From the NCBI GenBank assembly GCA_963776845.1, contig CAVZOJ010000003.1, positions 310,001 through 374,000 on the forward strand: a stretch of 64,000 nucleotides of DNA, read 5' to 3'. A program made the translations under genes and the position numbers. Positions 8,907 to 17,003 of this stretch are shown here, one piece after another. The DNA comes from Roseitranquillus sp963776845 (GTDB lineage Bacteria > Pseudomonadota > Alphaproteobacteria > Rhodobacterales > Rhodobacteraceae). The notes beneath the pieces were generated by a model, which ran no database searches, was not told the DNA's origin, and worked only from the letters and a program-made list of their open reading frames with translations. Position 1 is the stretch's first letter. Each line of letters begins with the position of its first letter.

Positions 8907-9740
8907 ATGGTAGGTGTCGAATTCTTTGGTAACGTCGACCTCGCGAGCGTCGCGATCTGGGCGTTCTGGCTCTTCTTCGCGGGCCTGATCTACTACTTGC
9001 AGACCGAGAACATGCGCGAGGGCTACCCGCTCGAGGACGAGGACGGGCGTGTCGCGCCGAACCAGGGCCCGTTCCCGGTTCCCCAGCCCAAGACCTTCCT
9101 CATGCCGCATGGCAAGGGCGAACTGAAGAAGCCGGACTTCGTTGGCGAGAAGCGCGATGCGCTCGCCCTCGAACGCTCCTCGGTCACAAACGGCTTTCCG
9201 CTCCTGCCGACCGGCGACCCGCTGGTCGACGGCGTCGGGCCGGCATCCTGGTGTGCGCGCGAAGACGAGCCGGAGCTCGACGGTCACGGCAAGCCCAAGA
9301 TCCGGCCGATGTCCGCACTCGACGGCTTCAAGGTTTCGGCGGGACGGGACCCGCGCGGTCTGCCGGTGCTCAGCCGCGACGATCAGGTCGTCGGCTACGT
9401 CACCGACATGTGGGTCGACGAGCCCGAGGCACTCGTCCGCTACCTGCAGTTCGATCTCGAGGCGGGCTGGGGCTCGGGCACGCGCCTCGTTCCGCTCAAC
9501 ATGGCGCGGATCAAGCCGCGCTGGGTGCGGGTCCGGTCGCTCGAGGCGAAGTACTTCGCTGGCGTGCCGACGGTGGGTGAGGCGGGCGTACTGACAAAGC
9601 TCGCGGAGGAAAAGGTCATGGCCTACTACGCCGGCGGACGGCTCTATGCGACGCAGGCGATCGCGGGCGAGGACATCGTCACGTCGCAGGTGCAGACCGG
9701 CGCCGCCGGATCCTCGCCCGGCGTCTCGGCGGGGAGCTGA
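8907..9740 (+). CDS. puhA: PuhA, photosynthetic reaction centre H subunit
   Basis: 277-residue H subunit that caps the cytoplasmic face of the L/M core and shapes proton delivery to the QB site. The start at 8907 (MVGVEFFGNVDLASVAIWAF) has AAAGGAGG upstream. It has a single membrane span at about residues 12-32, followed by the typical YLQTENMREGYPLEDEDG and a cytoplasmic PRC-barrel domain containing GLPVLSRDDQVVGYVTDMWVD. Length and order are normal for the family. Confidence 0.97.
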   Translation: MVGVEFFGNVDLASVAIWAFWLFFAGLIYYLQTENMREGYPLEDEDGRVAPNQGPFPVPQPKTFLMPHGKGELKKPDFVGEKRDALALERSSVTNGFPLLPTGDPLVDGVGPASWCAREDEPELDGHGKPKIRPMSALDGFKVSAGRDPRGLPVLSRDDQVVGYVTDMWVDEPEALVRYLQFDLEAGWGSGTRLVPLNMARIKPRWVRVRSLEAKYFAGVPTVGEAGVLTKLAEEKVMAYYAGGRLYATQAIAGEDIVTSQVQTGAAGSSPGVSAGS

Positions 9741-9744
9741 GCCG

Positions 9745-10372
9745 ATGCACGACGACGTTGCAGCCGAGCCGGTTCCGGGCCTCCCCGAAAGACCGCCCCG
9801 AGGCGAGGCGATCCTTTGGCAGGGCCGTCCGAACCCGACGCGTCTCGCCCGCGACTCGCTGGGCCTCTATTGGGTGGCCGGATACTTCGCCCTTCTCGTA
9901 GCGGCTCGGATCCTGGCGTCGCTCGCCGACTACTCCGCCGCCGAGGCTTTCGGGCACGCCGTGCCCCTGTTCCTCGCCGGGCTCTGCGCATGCGCGCTCA
10001 TCTGGGCCTTCGCATGGGTTCAGGCGCGCGCAACGCTCTACACGATCACCAGCGCCCGCGTCGCGATGCGGGTGGGCGCTGCGCTGACGCTGACGCTGAA
10101 CCTTCCGTTCCGGAAGATCGATGGAGCCGACGTCGCGCTGAACCGCGACGGTTCGGGGACGATCGCGATCCGGACGCTCGGAGAGACACGTCTCAGCTAT
10201 CTGGTCCTCTGGCCGCACGTCCGGCCGTGGCGGATGAAGCATACGCAGCCGGCGCTGCGCGCGATCCCCGACGCCGCTTCACGTCGCGCGGATCCTCGCG
10301 GATGCGGCGGAGACCAAGATCAGCGAGCCGGTCGTGGCGGCGGTGGAGCCGACCGCGATCGCCGCGGAATAG
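9745..10372 (+). pseudogene. puhB: PuhB, photosynthetic complex assembly protein, with a one-base frameshift near the 3' end
   Basis: Membrane protein for reaction centre and LH1 assembly (PuhB family, bacterial-PH-like core). The start MHDDVAAEPVPGLPERPP and block GEAILWQGRPNPTRLARDS are family-typical, as are RATLYTITSARVAMRVG and LNLPFRKIDGADV. After LRAIPDA (about 10275) the frame shifts by one extra base. The expected tail LHVARILADAAETKIS continues in the next frame to a TAG at 10370-10372, giving 208 residues. Unshifted, the frame would run on to 10455 across the puhC start. A sequencing indel is the likely cause because the correct tail is perfectly preserved. Confidence 0.85.
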
Positions 10373-10382
10373 GGAGGTGCCG

Positions 10383-10871
10383 ATGGCACGTGTCGAAACA
10401 GGTCTCTACTACGAAGCCGAAGCCCGGCAGATGGCGCGGCGCGACAAGGAGATGATCCCCAAGCAATTGGTCATCGCCATGTTCACCCTGGCGCTGACGT
10501 CCCTGACGCTGACCTCCTACGCCGTCCTTACCGATCGTCCGCGCGTGGGGCAGCCCAAGCCGGCGGACGTTATCGTGGAGCGGCAAATCATCCTCGCCGG
10601 CGAGGGGCAGGGCGCGACCGTGACGACGCCCGGCGGCGAGATCCTGATGAACACCGACACCGGCGGCTTCGTCGCCGCAGTGCGTCAGGCGCTCGAGCGG
10701 GAGCGCGTGACGCATCGTCTTGACGGGAACCCCCCGGTGACAGTGACGTCCCTCGCAAACGGGAGGATCGCGATATTCGACCCGGCGACCGGATGGCGGG
10801 CCGAGCTCGCTGGGTTCGGCGCCTCGAACACGGCGGCATGGCTGTCGCTTCTGGAGGATGCCGGCACCTGA
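10383..10871 (+). CDS. puhC: PuhC, photosynthetic complex assembly protein
   Basis: 162-residue single-span membrane protein implicated in organising the LH1-reaction centre core. It begins MARVETGLYYEAEARQMARRD with GGGAGG just upstream (10372-10377). One transmembrane helix lies at about residues 27-47, followed by a periplasmic domain containing ERQIILAGEGQGATVTTPGG and FVAAVRQALERERV, typical of PuhC. It lies 10 bases after the restored puhB stop. Confidence 0.9.
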   Translation: MARVETGLYYEAEARQMARRDKEMIPKQLVIAMFTLALTSLTLTSYAVLTDRPRVGQPKPADVIVERQIILAGEGQGATVTTPGGEILMNTDTGGFVAAVRQALERERVTHRLDGNPPVTVTSLANGRIAIFDPATGWRAELAGFGASNTAAWLSLLEDAGT

Positions 10872-10916
10872 CCGGCATGCTCGCGAATACAAAAAAAGAA
10901 TAATGGGAAACCGAAC

Positions 10917-11216
10917 ATGATCAACATACTGGAACGAAAGGTCGAGACGGCGCCCTGCACGGTCGAGGTCTCGCACAAGTTCGAGGCACTGCACGCGCAT
11001 GTCCGCTTCGACAACGGCGCGATCGTCCATCCAGGCGACAGCGTGCTGGTCGAAGGACCGCCGGTGAAAGCCGGTTATGGAGAGGTCGTGGTCGAGAAGC
11101 GGACCGCGAAGATCCAGCGTGCGAACGCCGTCGAGCGCGCTTGGACCCGTCTCACCGGAGACCTCGAGTTCATGGAGCTCTGCGAGTTCTCCTTCAGCGA
11201 GGAGGCCACGCTATGA
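10917..11216 (+). CDS. conserved small protein of the photosynthesis cluster, function unknown
   Basis: 99-residue soluble protein (MINILERKVETAPCTVEVSH...) between puhC and acsF, a position where many Rhodobacteraceae clusters carry a small uncharacterised ORF. It has no signal peptide or membrane span. The middle part (FDNGAIVHPGDSVLVEG) looks like a small beta-barrel or biotinyl-like fold, and the C-terminus is acidic. Its TGA overlaps the acsF ATG (ATGA at 11213-11216), so the two are probably co-translated. That suggests a role with the oxidative cyclase, but this is inference. Confidence 0.8.
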   Translation: MINILERKVETAPCTVEVSHKFEALHAHVRFDNGAIVHPGDSVLVEGPPVKAGYGEVVVEKRTAKIQRANAVERAWTRLTGDLEFMELCEFSFSEEATL

Positions 11217-12296
11217 ACGCCCACGCCGACATCCTGGACAAGGTCCGGGCGGCCGAGACCGCCGACACGACCGGCATGGCGATGGAGGAGACTCATCCTC
11301 GCGCCACGGTTCTACACCACCGATTTCGACGAGATGGACGCAATTGACGTCACGCCAGTCCGCGAAGACTGGGACAAGCTGCTCGACCAGATGAAGTCGG
11401 ACCCGAACAAGGGGCACTTCAAGAAGACCGCCGACTGGGACGCAGATTGGGAGAAGATCGACCCCGAGCTGCGCAAGGAGTTCATCGACTTTCTCGTCTC
11501 GTCCTGCACCGCGGAGTTCTCCGGCTGCGTTCTCTACAAGGAGATGAAACGCCGCGGCAAGAACCCCGACATCTGCGAGCTGTTCTCGTATATGAGTCGG
11601 GACGAGGCGCGTCACGCTGGCTTCATCAACGACGCCCTTCGCGAGGCGGGCGTGGCGGTGAACCTGGGTTTCCTGACAAAGTCGAAAAAGTACACGTACT
11701 TCCGGCCGAAGTTCATCTACTACGCGACGTACCTCTCCGAGAAAATCGGCTACGCGCGGTACATCACCATCTACCGCCACCTCGAGGCGAACCCCGAGCA
11801 TCGCTTCCACCCGATCTTCAAGTGGTTCAAGGAGTGGTGCAACGATGAGTTCAGCCACGGTGAGGCCTTCGCTCTCCTCATGCGCACCGACCCGAAGATC
11901 ACCAGTGGCAAGAATGTCTGGTGGATCCGGTTCTTCCTGACCGCCGTCTACTCGACCATGTGGGTTCGCGATCACGCCCGGCCGAAGTTCCACGAAGCTC
12001 TCGGCGTCGACATCGACTGGTACGACCAGGAGGTGTTCCGCAAGACCTCGACGATCGCGCGCCAGGTGTTCCCGATCGAGCTCGACATCGACCACCCGCG
12101 CTGGCGGAAGAACCTCGACCGGATGGAGCGGGCGTTCCGCGCCATGAACGCCGCGAAACGTAAGGGAGGTCTCGCCGGAAAGCTCGCCCAGGCTCGTGCG
12201 GGCGCCGCTGCGGCACGCGCCTTCATCGGGCTCTACACTATCCCGGTAATTCGGAACACGCCGCCCGAGAACGTGCGTCTGGAGCCGGCATATTGA
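11213..12296 (+). pseudogene. acsF: AcsF, oxygen-dependent Mg-protoporphyrin IX monomethyl ester cyclase, with a one-base frameshift near the 5' end
   Basis: Diiron oxidative cyclase forming ring E of bacteriochlorophyll with O2. The ATG at 11213 gives MNAHADILDKVRAAETADTT. After EET (about 11293) one extra base breaks the frame. The next frame continues the expected ILAPRFYTTDFDEMDAIDV and runs intact to 12296, for 360 residues in all. Diiron-type motifs are present (EFSGCVLYKEM, DEARHAGF, NDEFSHGEAFALL). Read literally, a shorter protein could only start at 11334. An indel error is likelier than loss of the only ring E cyclase seen here. Confidence 0.87.
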
Positions 12297-12306
12297 GCCG
12301 GACGCA

Positions 12307-12352
12307 CCGATATCGGGATGATGCCCCTGGCTCTTCCAGGGGCATATATCGG
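12307..12352 (+). terminator. two-part hairpin after acsF
   Basis: An inner perfect 10-bp stem (ATGCCCCTGG 12321-12330 with its complement 12336-12345, loop CTCTT) sits inside an outer 7-bp stem (CCGATAT 12307-12313 with ATATCGG 12346-12352), with a 7-base bulge on the 5' side. No T-run follows, so it may be a 3'-end stabiliser or Rho-independent-like attenuator that lowers read-through into puhE. Confidence 0.6.
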
Positions 12353-12387
12353 ATCGCGGGTACTCCCCGCGGATGCGGAGGGCGTCG

Positions 12388-13188
12388 GTGAGCGGCTCGC
12401 CGTGGCTCGCAGCGCTGATGGCGCTCTTTGTTTGGTGGTTCTCCACCGGCGCCATCCTTTGCGCTGTGCGTCATGCTGATCGCGGGCATCCCGCCGCGCA
12501 CGGGCGCAACGTGCTGTTTGGCCTACCGATGCTGGTGCTCGGCATGTTCGGCTTCGCCTGGTCGCTTGGCCGGGCCGACGTGACCGGAGCTTACGCCGGC
12601 TTCCTGTCGGCCATCTCCGTCTGGGGCTGGATCGAGCTCACGTTCCTCTCCGGCGTCGTGACCGGGCCTTCGCGCCTCGCATGTCCACCCGGGTCCGAGG
12701 GCTGGGACCGGCTCAAGCGCGCATGGGCGACGGTGGCCTGGCACGAGCTGACGCTCCTCGCCGCGCTGGTGCTGATGGTGCAGGCCTCGGCCGGTGCGGC
12801 GAACCATGTCGCGCTGTTGACGTTCGGCGTCCTCTTCGCGGCGCGGATCTCGGCAAAGCTCAACATCTTCCTCGGCGTACCGCGGGTGAATGTCGAATTT
12901 CTGCCGGCCCCCCTTGCGCATCTGCCGAGCCATTTCCGCCAGCGGAGGCTCAATTGGCTCTTCCCCTTCTCAGTCACCGGCCTGTCGCTGGCAGTGGCCT
13001 GCTGGATGGAACGGCTGATCTCCGCGCCGGGCCCCGCGGAAGCCGTCGCCTTCGCCCTGCTCGCGACGTTGACCGCGCTCGCGCTTCTCGAACACTGGCT
13101 GATGGTTCTGCCTCTGCCTGATGCGAAACTCTGGCGCTGGATGATCCCGGCGCCCAAGACGATGAGGGAGAAAACCCATGGACTATGA
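12388..13188 (+). CDS. puhE: PuhE, photosynthetic complex assembly protein (DUF3623)
   Basis: 266-residue integral membrane protein with about seven hydrophobic spans. It matches PuhE/DUF3623 through LMALFVWWFSTGAILCAVRH, GWIELTFLSGVVTGP, RISAKLNIFLGVPRVNVEFLP and HFRQRRLNWLFPFSV. GTG at 12388 is preferred because GGAGGG lies at 12377-12382 and the resulting start MSGSPWLAALMALFVWW resembles relatives; ATG at 12373 is the alternative. In Rhodobacter PuhE affects reaction-centre and bacteriochlorophyll levels. The 3' end overlaps hemA by 11 bases. Confidence 0.9.
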   Translation: MSGSPWLAALMALFVWWFSTGAILCAVRHADRGHPAAHGRNVLFGLPMLVLGMFGFAWSLGRADVTGAYAGFLSAISVWGWIELTFLSGVVTGPSRLACPPGSEGWDRLKRAWATVAWHELTLLAALVLMVQASAGAANHVALLTFGVLFAARISAKLNIFLGVPRVNVEFLPAPLAHLPSHFRQRRLNWLFPFSVTGLSLAVACWMERLISAPGPAEAVAFALLATLTALALLEHWLMVLPLPDAKLWRWMIPAPKTMREKTHGL

Positions 13189-14386
13189 GGCAATGTTCCG
13201 TGGCCAGCTCGACGACCTGAAGGCAGTCGGAGACTACCGCATCTTCGCCGACCTGGAGCGGCGCTGCGGCCTGTTCCCAAAGGCCAAGCATCACGGCGAA
13301 GGGCCTGACGAGGTGACCGTCTGGTGCTCGAACGACTATCTCGGCATGGGCCACAACCCGGCCGTCGTACAGGCGATGGTCGACACGGCGCGCGCCTGCG
13401 GTACCGGCGCGGGCGGCACGCGCAACATCAGCGGCAACACGCATTTTCACGTCCTGCTCGAGCGCGAGCTCGCGGACCTGCACCACAAGGAATCGGCGCT
13501 GCTGTTCTCGACGGGATACGTCTCGAACTGGGCGGCGCTCTCGACGCTGGGCGCGCGCCTGCCGAACGCCGTGATCCTGTCGGACTCGCTCAATCACGCC
13601 AGCATGATCGAAGGCATCCGGCACAGCCGAGCCGACAAGGTCATCTGGAAGCACAACGATCCGGAGGATCTCGACCGCAAGCTCGGAGCCGTCGGCGACC
13701 GGCCCAAGATCGTCGCATTCGAAAGCGTCTACTCGATGGACGGCGACATAGCGCCCATCGCCGAAATCTGCGACGTGGCCGAGAAACACGGCGCAATGAC
13801 CTATCTCGACGAGGTCCATGCCGTCGGCCTCTACGGCCCGCGCGGCGGCGGCGTGGCCGAGCGCGAAGGCATTATGGACCGCATCACCCTGATCGAGGGT
13901 ACGCTCGGCAAAGCCTACGGCTGCTTCGGCGGGTACATCGCCGGGTCTGCCGCGCTCTGCGACTTCGTGCGCTCCTTTGCCTCGGGCTTCATCTTCACCA
14001 CTGCCCTGCCGCCGGCCGTCGCCGCCGCAGCGCGCGTCGCGGTCGCGCACCTCAAGGTCAGCCAGACGGAACGGGCGCGGCAGCGTGATCGGGTCGCCAA
14101 GGTCCGTGCGAAGCTCGACCGCCTCGGCATTCCACACATGCCAAACCCCAGTCACATCATCCCGGTGATGGTGGGCGATCCGGTCAAGTGCCGTATGATT
14201 TCCGACGTCCTCATGCAGGACTGGGGCGTCTACGTGCAGCCGATCAACTATCCGACGGTTCCGCACGGAACCGAGAGATTGCGTATCACGCCATCGCCAT
14301 TGCATAGCGACCGAGACATCGATCATCTCGTGACTGCGCTGGAGAGTCTCTGGCGTCAGTGTGCACTTGCGCGGCAGGTCGCCTGA
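13178..14386 (+). CDS. hemA: 5-aminolevulinate synthase
   Basis: 402-residue PLP enzyme condensing glycine and succinyl-CoA to 5-aminolevulinate (C4 pathway), supplying heme and bacteriochlorophyll. Typical features are VWCSNDYLGMGHNP, GTGAGGTRNISGN near the substrate site, the aspartate in YLDEVHAVGLYG, and the PLP lysine in EGTLGKAYGCFGG. The start MDYEAMFRGQLD overlaps puhE, so it belongs to the photosynthesis operon. Such a cluster copy often coexists with a second ALA synthase elsewhere. Confidence 0.97.
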   Translation: MDYEAMFRGQLDDLKAVGDYRIFADLERRCGLFPKAKHHGEGPDEVTVWCSNDYLGMGHNPAVVQAMVDTARACGTGAGGTRNISGNTHFHVLLERELADLHHKESALLFSTGYVSNWAALSTLGARLPNAVILSDSLNHASMIEGIRHSRADKVIWKHNDPEDLDRKLGAVGDRPKIVAFESVYSMDGDIAPIAEICDVAEKHGAMTYLDEVHAVGLYGPRGGGVAEREGIMDRITLIEGTLGKAYGCFGGYIAGSAALCDFVRSFASGFIFTTALPPAVAAAARVAVAHLKVSQTERARQRDRVAKVRAKLDRLGIPHMPNPSHIIPVMVGDPVKCRMISDVLMQDWGVYVQPINYPTVPHGTERLRITPSPLHSDRDIDHLVTALESLWRQCALARQVA

Positions 14387-14418
14387 CGTCGAGAGCAGGC
14401 GACACAATGCCTGTTGCT

Positions 14419-14467
14419 CCTGCTGCAGCAGGCTCTAGGTTCGGCGAAACGAACACGATCGTTTCGC
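14419..14467. promoter_or_regulatory. two palindromes in the hemA-cycA gap
   Basis: The 103-base gap holds a perfect 14-bp palindrome CCTGCTGCAGCAGG (14419-14432). It also holds a perfect 9-bp inverted repeat GCGAAACGA/TCGTTTCGC with a 6-base spacer (14444-14467), ending seven bases before the cycA GGGAGG. The second could be an operator or an mRNA hairpin affecting cycA translation. No T-run follows either. The regulator is unknown. Confidence 0.5.
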
Positions 14468-14489
14468 TTCGATGGGAGGACGAGAGAGA

Positions 14490-14936
14490 ATGAAATTCAC
14501 GATTGCCGCGGCCGCAGCGATGATGGTTGCCGTCCCTGCTCTTGCGCAGGACATCCAAGTCACCGGCGATGCCGAAGCGGGCGAAGGCGTCTTCAGGCAG
14601 TGCCAGACATGCCACGTCGTCGTCGACGACTCGGGCGAGACCCTCGCTGGCCGCAACGCCAAGACCGGGCCGAACCTTTACGGCGTCGTCGGCCGTCAGG
14701 CAGGCACCGTCGAGGACTTCAACTATGGCGACGATATGGTCGCGGCAGGTGAGCAGGGCCTCGTCTGGAATGAAGAAGACATGTCGGCTTACCTTCAGGA
14801 TCCGACCGGATTTCTGCGCGAGTACCTCGACGATTCCGGCGCGCGCGGCAAGATGACCTACCGCGTCCGCTCCGAAGAGGATGCGCTCAACGTGATCGCC
14901 TATCTGCACTCGCTGTCAGAAGGCGGCGAAAGCTGA
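14490..14936 (+). CDS. cycA: cytochrome c2
   Basis: 148-residue periplasmic class I c-type cytochrome that carries electrons from the bc1 complex to the photo-oxidised reaction centre. The start at 14490 (MKFTIAAAAAMMVAVPALAQ) gives a clean 20-residue signal peptide with GGGAGG upstream. Heme attachment is C38-Q-T-C41-H42; the sixth ligand is probably the Met in RGKMTYRV. Family-typical segments are KTGPNLYGVVGRQAG and the extra loop of long-chain c2 proteins. It follows hemA, the usual place in Roseobacter-type clusters. Confidence 0.94.
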   Translation: MKFTIAAAAAMMVAVPALAQDIQVTGDAEAGEGVFRQCQTCHVVVDDSGETLAGRNAKTGPNLYGVVGRQAGTVEDFNYGDDMVAAGEQGLVWNEEDMSAYLQDPTGFLREYLDDSGARGKMTYRVRSEEDALNVIAYLHSLSEGGES

Positions 14937-14952
14937 GATTGGCGAATCGATC

Positions 14953-14982
14953 GGGGCCGTCGGCGATGCCGGCGGCCCCTTT
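14953..14982. terminator. intrinsic terminator after cycA
   Basis: A 12-bp stem (14953-14964 with 14968-14979, one G-U pair) and 3-base loop GAT is followed by TTT. It lies between the convergent cycA and winged-helix genes and can serve both. Confidence 0.75.
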
Positions 14983-15650
14983 CATTCGACGCGGATCGCG
15001 TGGCGGTCGACCGCCAGCATGTAGCCTTTCCGCGCCACGGTCTTCACCAGCAATTCCGCCACCATCTGATTGCCGAGCGCGTCGCGCAGCCGTTTGATCC
15101 GTGTCGCTCCAGCGCTTTCGTCACACTCGCTGGAAGGCCGGCCGGAAATGACAGCCTCGATCTCGGTCCCCGTGAGGATGTCGTCATCCATGCGCGCTTC
15201 GGCGAGAACAGACAGCGTTTCAAGCGCCGCGGGAGTGAGGCGGAAATCCATTCCGTTCAGTTGAACGACGTTCTCGCCTCGGTTCACGACCAGGCTCGCC
15301 ACGCGAATGCCTTGCCTCTCGATCTGCACCAGCCGCCGGTTCTGGTTCACCATGATGACGAGAAACGTCAGAGCCGCGACGAGTAGCGCAGTGGTGGCGA
15401 CGAGGAGGACGAAGATCACCATCCTGTAGCTGGCCAGGACGTCGGCAAATGCGGTTCCGGACTGCGCCAGTATTTCCAGAAGACGAACGTCCTCGGGCGA
15501 TCTCAGGTCGGCGCTCTCGACGAAGATGCGCTCCACCCGCGCGTCGAATGCGCCGGCATCGGGCAGGTTGAGAAACAGGACGAGCGCGGCGAGGGCAAGG
15601 ATGCCGACGACGGCGCAGACGCCCGCGATGACCAGTCGCTGACCCGCCAT
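14982..15650 (-). CDS. membrane-anchored winged-helix (OmpR/PhoB-like) regulator
   Basis: 222-residue protein with two predicted membrane spans (about residues 6-28 and 76-101) enclosing a short periplasmic loop, then a cytoplasmic C-terminal part. The latter ends with a winged-helix pattern (AGATRIKRLRDALGNQ, then TVARKGYMLAV) as in OmpR/PhoB DNA-binding domains. The topology differs from ToxR because the effector follows the spans. It starts one base after the stop of the small secreted protein gene and is probably co-transcribed with it. The input signal is unknown. Confidence 0.7.
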   Translation of the reverse strand: MAGQRLVIAGVCAVVGILALAALVLFLNLPDAGAFDARVERIFVESADLRSPEDVRLLEILAQSGTAFADVLASYRMVIFVLLVATTALLVAALTFLVIMVNQNRRLVQIERQGIRVASLVVNRGENVVQLNGMDFRLTPAALETLSVLAEARMDDDILTGTEIEAVISGRPSSECDESAGATRIKRLRDALGNQMVAELLVKTVARKGYMLAVDRHAIRVE

Positions 15651-15651
15651 C

Positions 15652-15936
15652 CTAGAACCTCAGGAAGAAGCTGCCGGCGCTTGCGCGCCTCTGGTCGAGA
15701 CCCTCGGCGCCAAAGATGCCCTCGACCGACAGGAGTTGCCAGCCGCCCTGGTCGATCCGACGCGCGATCTCGGCGCGCGCAGCCTGCCTGTCGCCGCAGG
15801 CCGCGTCCGGCAACTCGATGACGCCGTAGTGGAGACGGAGGGGGTCGTCCTGCTTCGCCTTATAGTCCGCGTAACAGGCTGCCCCAGCCATGCCGGGCAC
15901 GGCCAGGACAGCCATCAAACTCACTACCCGAAACAT
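15652..15936 (-). CDS. small secreted protein, function unknown
   Basis: 94 residues, with a signal peptide MFRVVSLMAVLAVPGMAGA followed by a mature part starting ACYADYKAKQDDPLRLHYGV that contains two cysteines (disulfide likely). The start at 15936 is chosen because it gives this signal peptide; the open frame extends further upstream without a signal. It sits directly upstream of the membrane winged-helix gene, so it may be its periplasmic partner. That role is speculation. Confidence 0.65.
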   Translation of the reverse strand: MFRVVSLMAVLAVPGMAGAACYADYKAKQDDPLRLHYGVIELPDAACGDRQAARAEIARRIDQGGWQLLSVEGIFGAEGLDQRRASAGSFFLRF

Positions 15937-16286
15937 TGCTCCACCTCTCGCTGGTCGCGCTCGGCTAGGCAATATCGCCCGACGTAGCGAGGCACGATAT
16001 CCGATGACAAGCATCCCGATCGCTCTCCCGATCGCCTGAACCGCAGCGTCTCCGACGGCCGCCACAGATGCGAGGAACCTAACGCAAATCCTGAGGGACA
16101 ACATATGGGAAAGGACCTGCATCGAGGTCGCAGCGGTCGGCGGTCAGTCGCGGGCCGGCCGAGAAGGTCGGGCGTGGATCTCGGTCGGATCGCTGGCGAT
16201 CGCGCGGCGACTCGAAAGTGCCTCGGGCATCTGCGCCGAGGCCGGATGCTCTTGTGGTCCCCGCCGGGAGCGGCTTCATTGCGGCC
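15937..16286. other. 350-base gap with no convincing gene
   Basis: Divergent space between the small secreted protein gene and rnhB. Short open frames exist on both strands, but none has a ribosome-binding site plus a recognisable product. It should hold promoters for both sides. An in-frame GTG at 16218 could extend RnhB by 23 residues. Confidence 0.5.
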
Positions 16287-16919
16287 ATGGGGGCGCCGAC
16301 ACTCGAGATCGAATTGCGGCTTCTGGCGCAGGGTGTGACGCCGGTGGCCGGCGTCGATGAGGTCGGGCGTGGGCCGCTGGCGGGGCCGGTGACCGCTGCA
16401 GCGGTGATCCTCGATCCGGGTTGCGTGCCGGACGGGATCGACGACAGCAAGCAACTGACGGCGCTGCGGCGTCGCGAACTCGACCTGGCCATCCGCGACT
16501 GCGCCATCGTCTCCCTGGCCCATGTCAGTGTCGCCGAGATCGACGAGATCAACATCTATCATGCCGCTCATCTGGCGATGTGCCGAGCCGTCGACCGCCT
16601 GCCACAGCGGGCGCGCCATGCCATTGTCGACGGAAACGTCGTCCCGAAGAGGCTGAGCTGCGCTGCACAGCCCCTGGTGGGGGGCGACGCCATCTGCATG
16701 TCGGTCGCTGCCGCGTCGATCATCGCCAAGGTCGCCCGCGATGCACTGATGGCCGAACTCGACGAGGCGCATCCAGGCTACGGCTGGGCGCGGAACGCGG
16801 GCTATGCCACCCAGGAACATTGCCTAGCGCTCGAGCGACTGGGACCGACGGTGCACCATAGGCGCAGCTTTCGTCGGGTGCACAACATGTTGTGCCAAGA
16901 CTCTGCCGTAACTGCCTGA
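16287..16919 (+). CDS. rnhB: ribonuclease HII
   Basis: 210-residue endonuclease that cuts the RNA strand of RNA-DNA hybrids and removes misincorporated ribonucleotides. The catalytic carboxylates are visible in GVDEVGRGPLAGPV (D, E), IDDSKQLT and IVDGN, and the C-terminal HPGYGWARNAGYAT and HRRSFRRVHN are typical. The start MGAPTLEIELRLLAQGV is placed at 16287 by comparison with the usual short N-terminus. In Rhodobacteraceae rnhB commonly precedes the ccrM-like gene, as here. Confidence 0.95.
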   Translation: MGAPTLEIELRLLAQGVTPVAGVDEVGRGPLAGPVTAAAVILDPGCVPDGIDDSKQLTALRRRELDLAIRDCAIVSLAHVSVAEIDEINIYHAAHLAMCRAVDRLPQRARHAIVDGNVVPKRLSCAAQPLVGGDAICMSVAAASIIAKVARDALMAELDEAHPGYGWARNAGYATQEHCLALERLGPTVHHRRSFRRVHNMLCQDSAVTA

Positions 16920-16922
16920 TTC
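16899..16922. promoter_or_regulatory. pair of GANTC sites upstream of ccrM
   Basis: GACTC (16899-16903) and GATTC (16918-16922) lie 19 bases apart, 82-105 bases before the ccrM start, at the end of rnhB. GANTC is the target of the CcrM methyltransferase itself, so these sites could link transcription to methylation state. Confidence 0.4.
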
Positions 16923-17003
16923 CACGAAAGGAATTGACGGCAAATCAGCTCTGTCCCATCTTCGCCCGCGACAGTTCCAGCGGCGGGACCGAAGGGCGGT
17001 GCG

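Noticed and set aside
9745..12296. Programmed ribosomal frameshifting in puhB and acsF
   Set aside because: No slippery heptamer plus downstream structure at the junctions. Similar single-base breaks occur in four unrelated genes, favouring sequence error.
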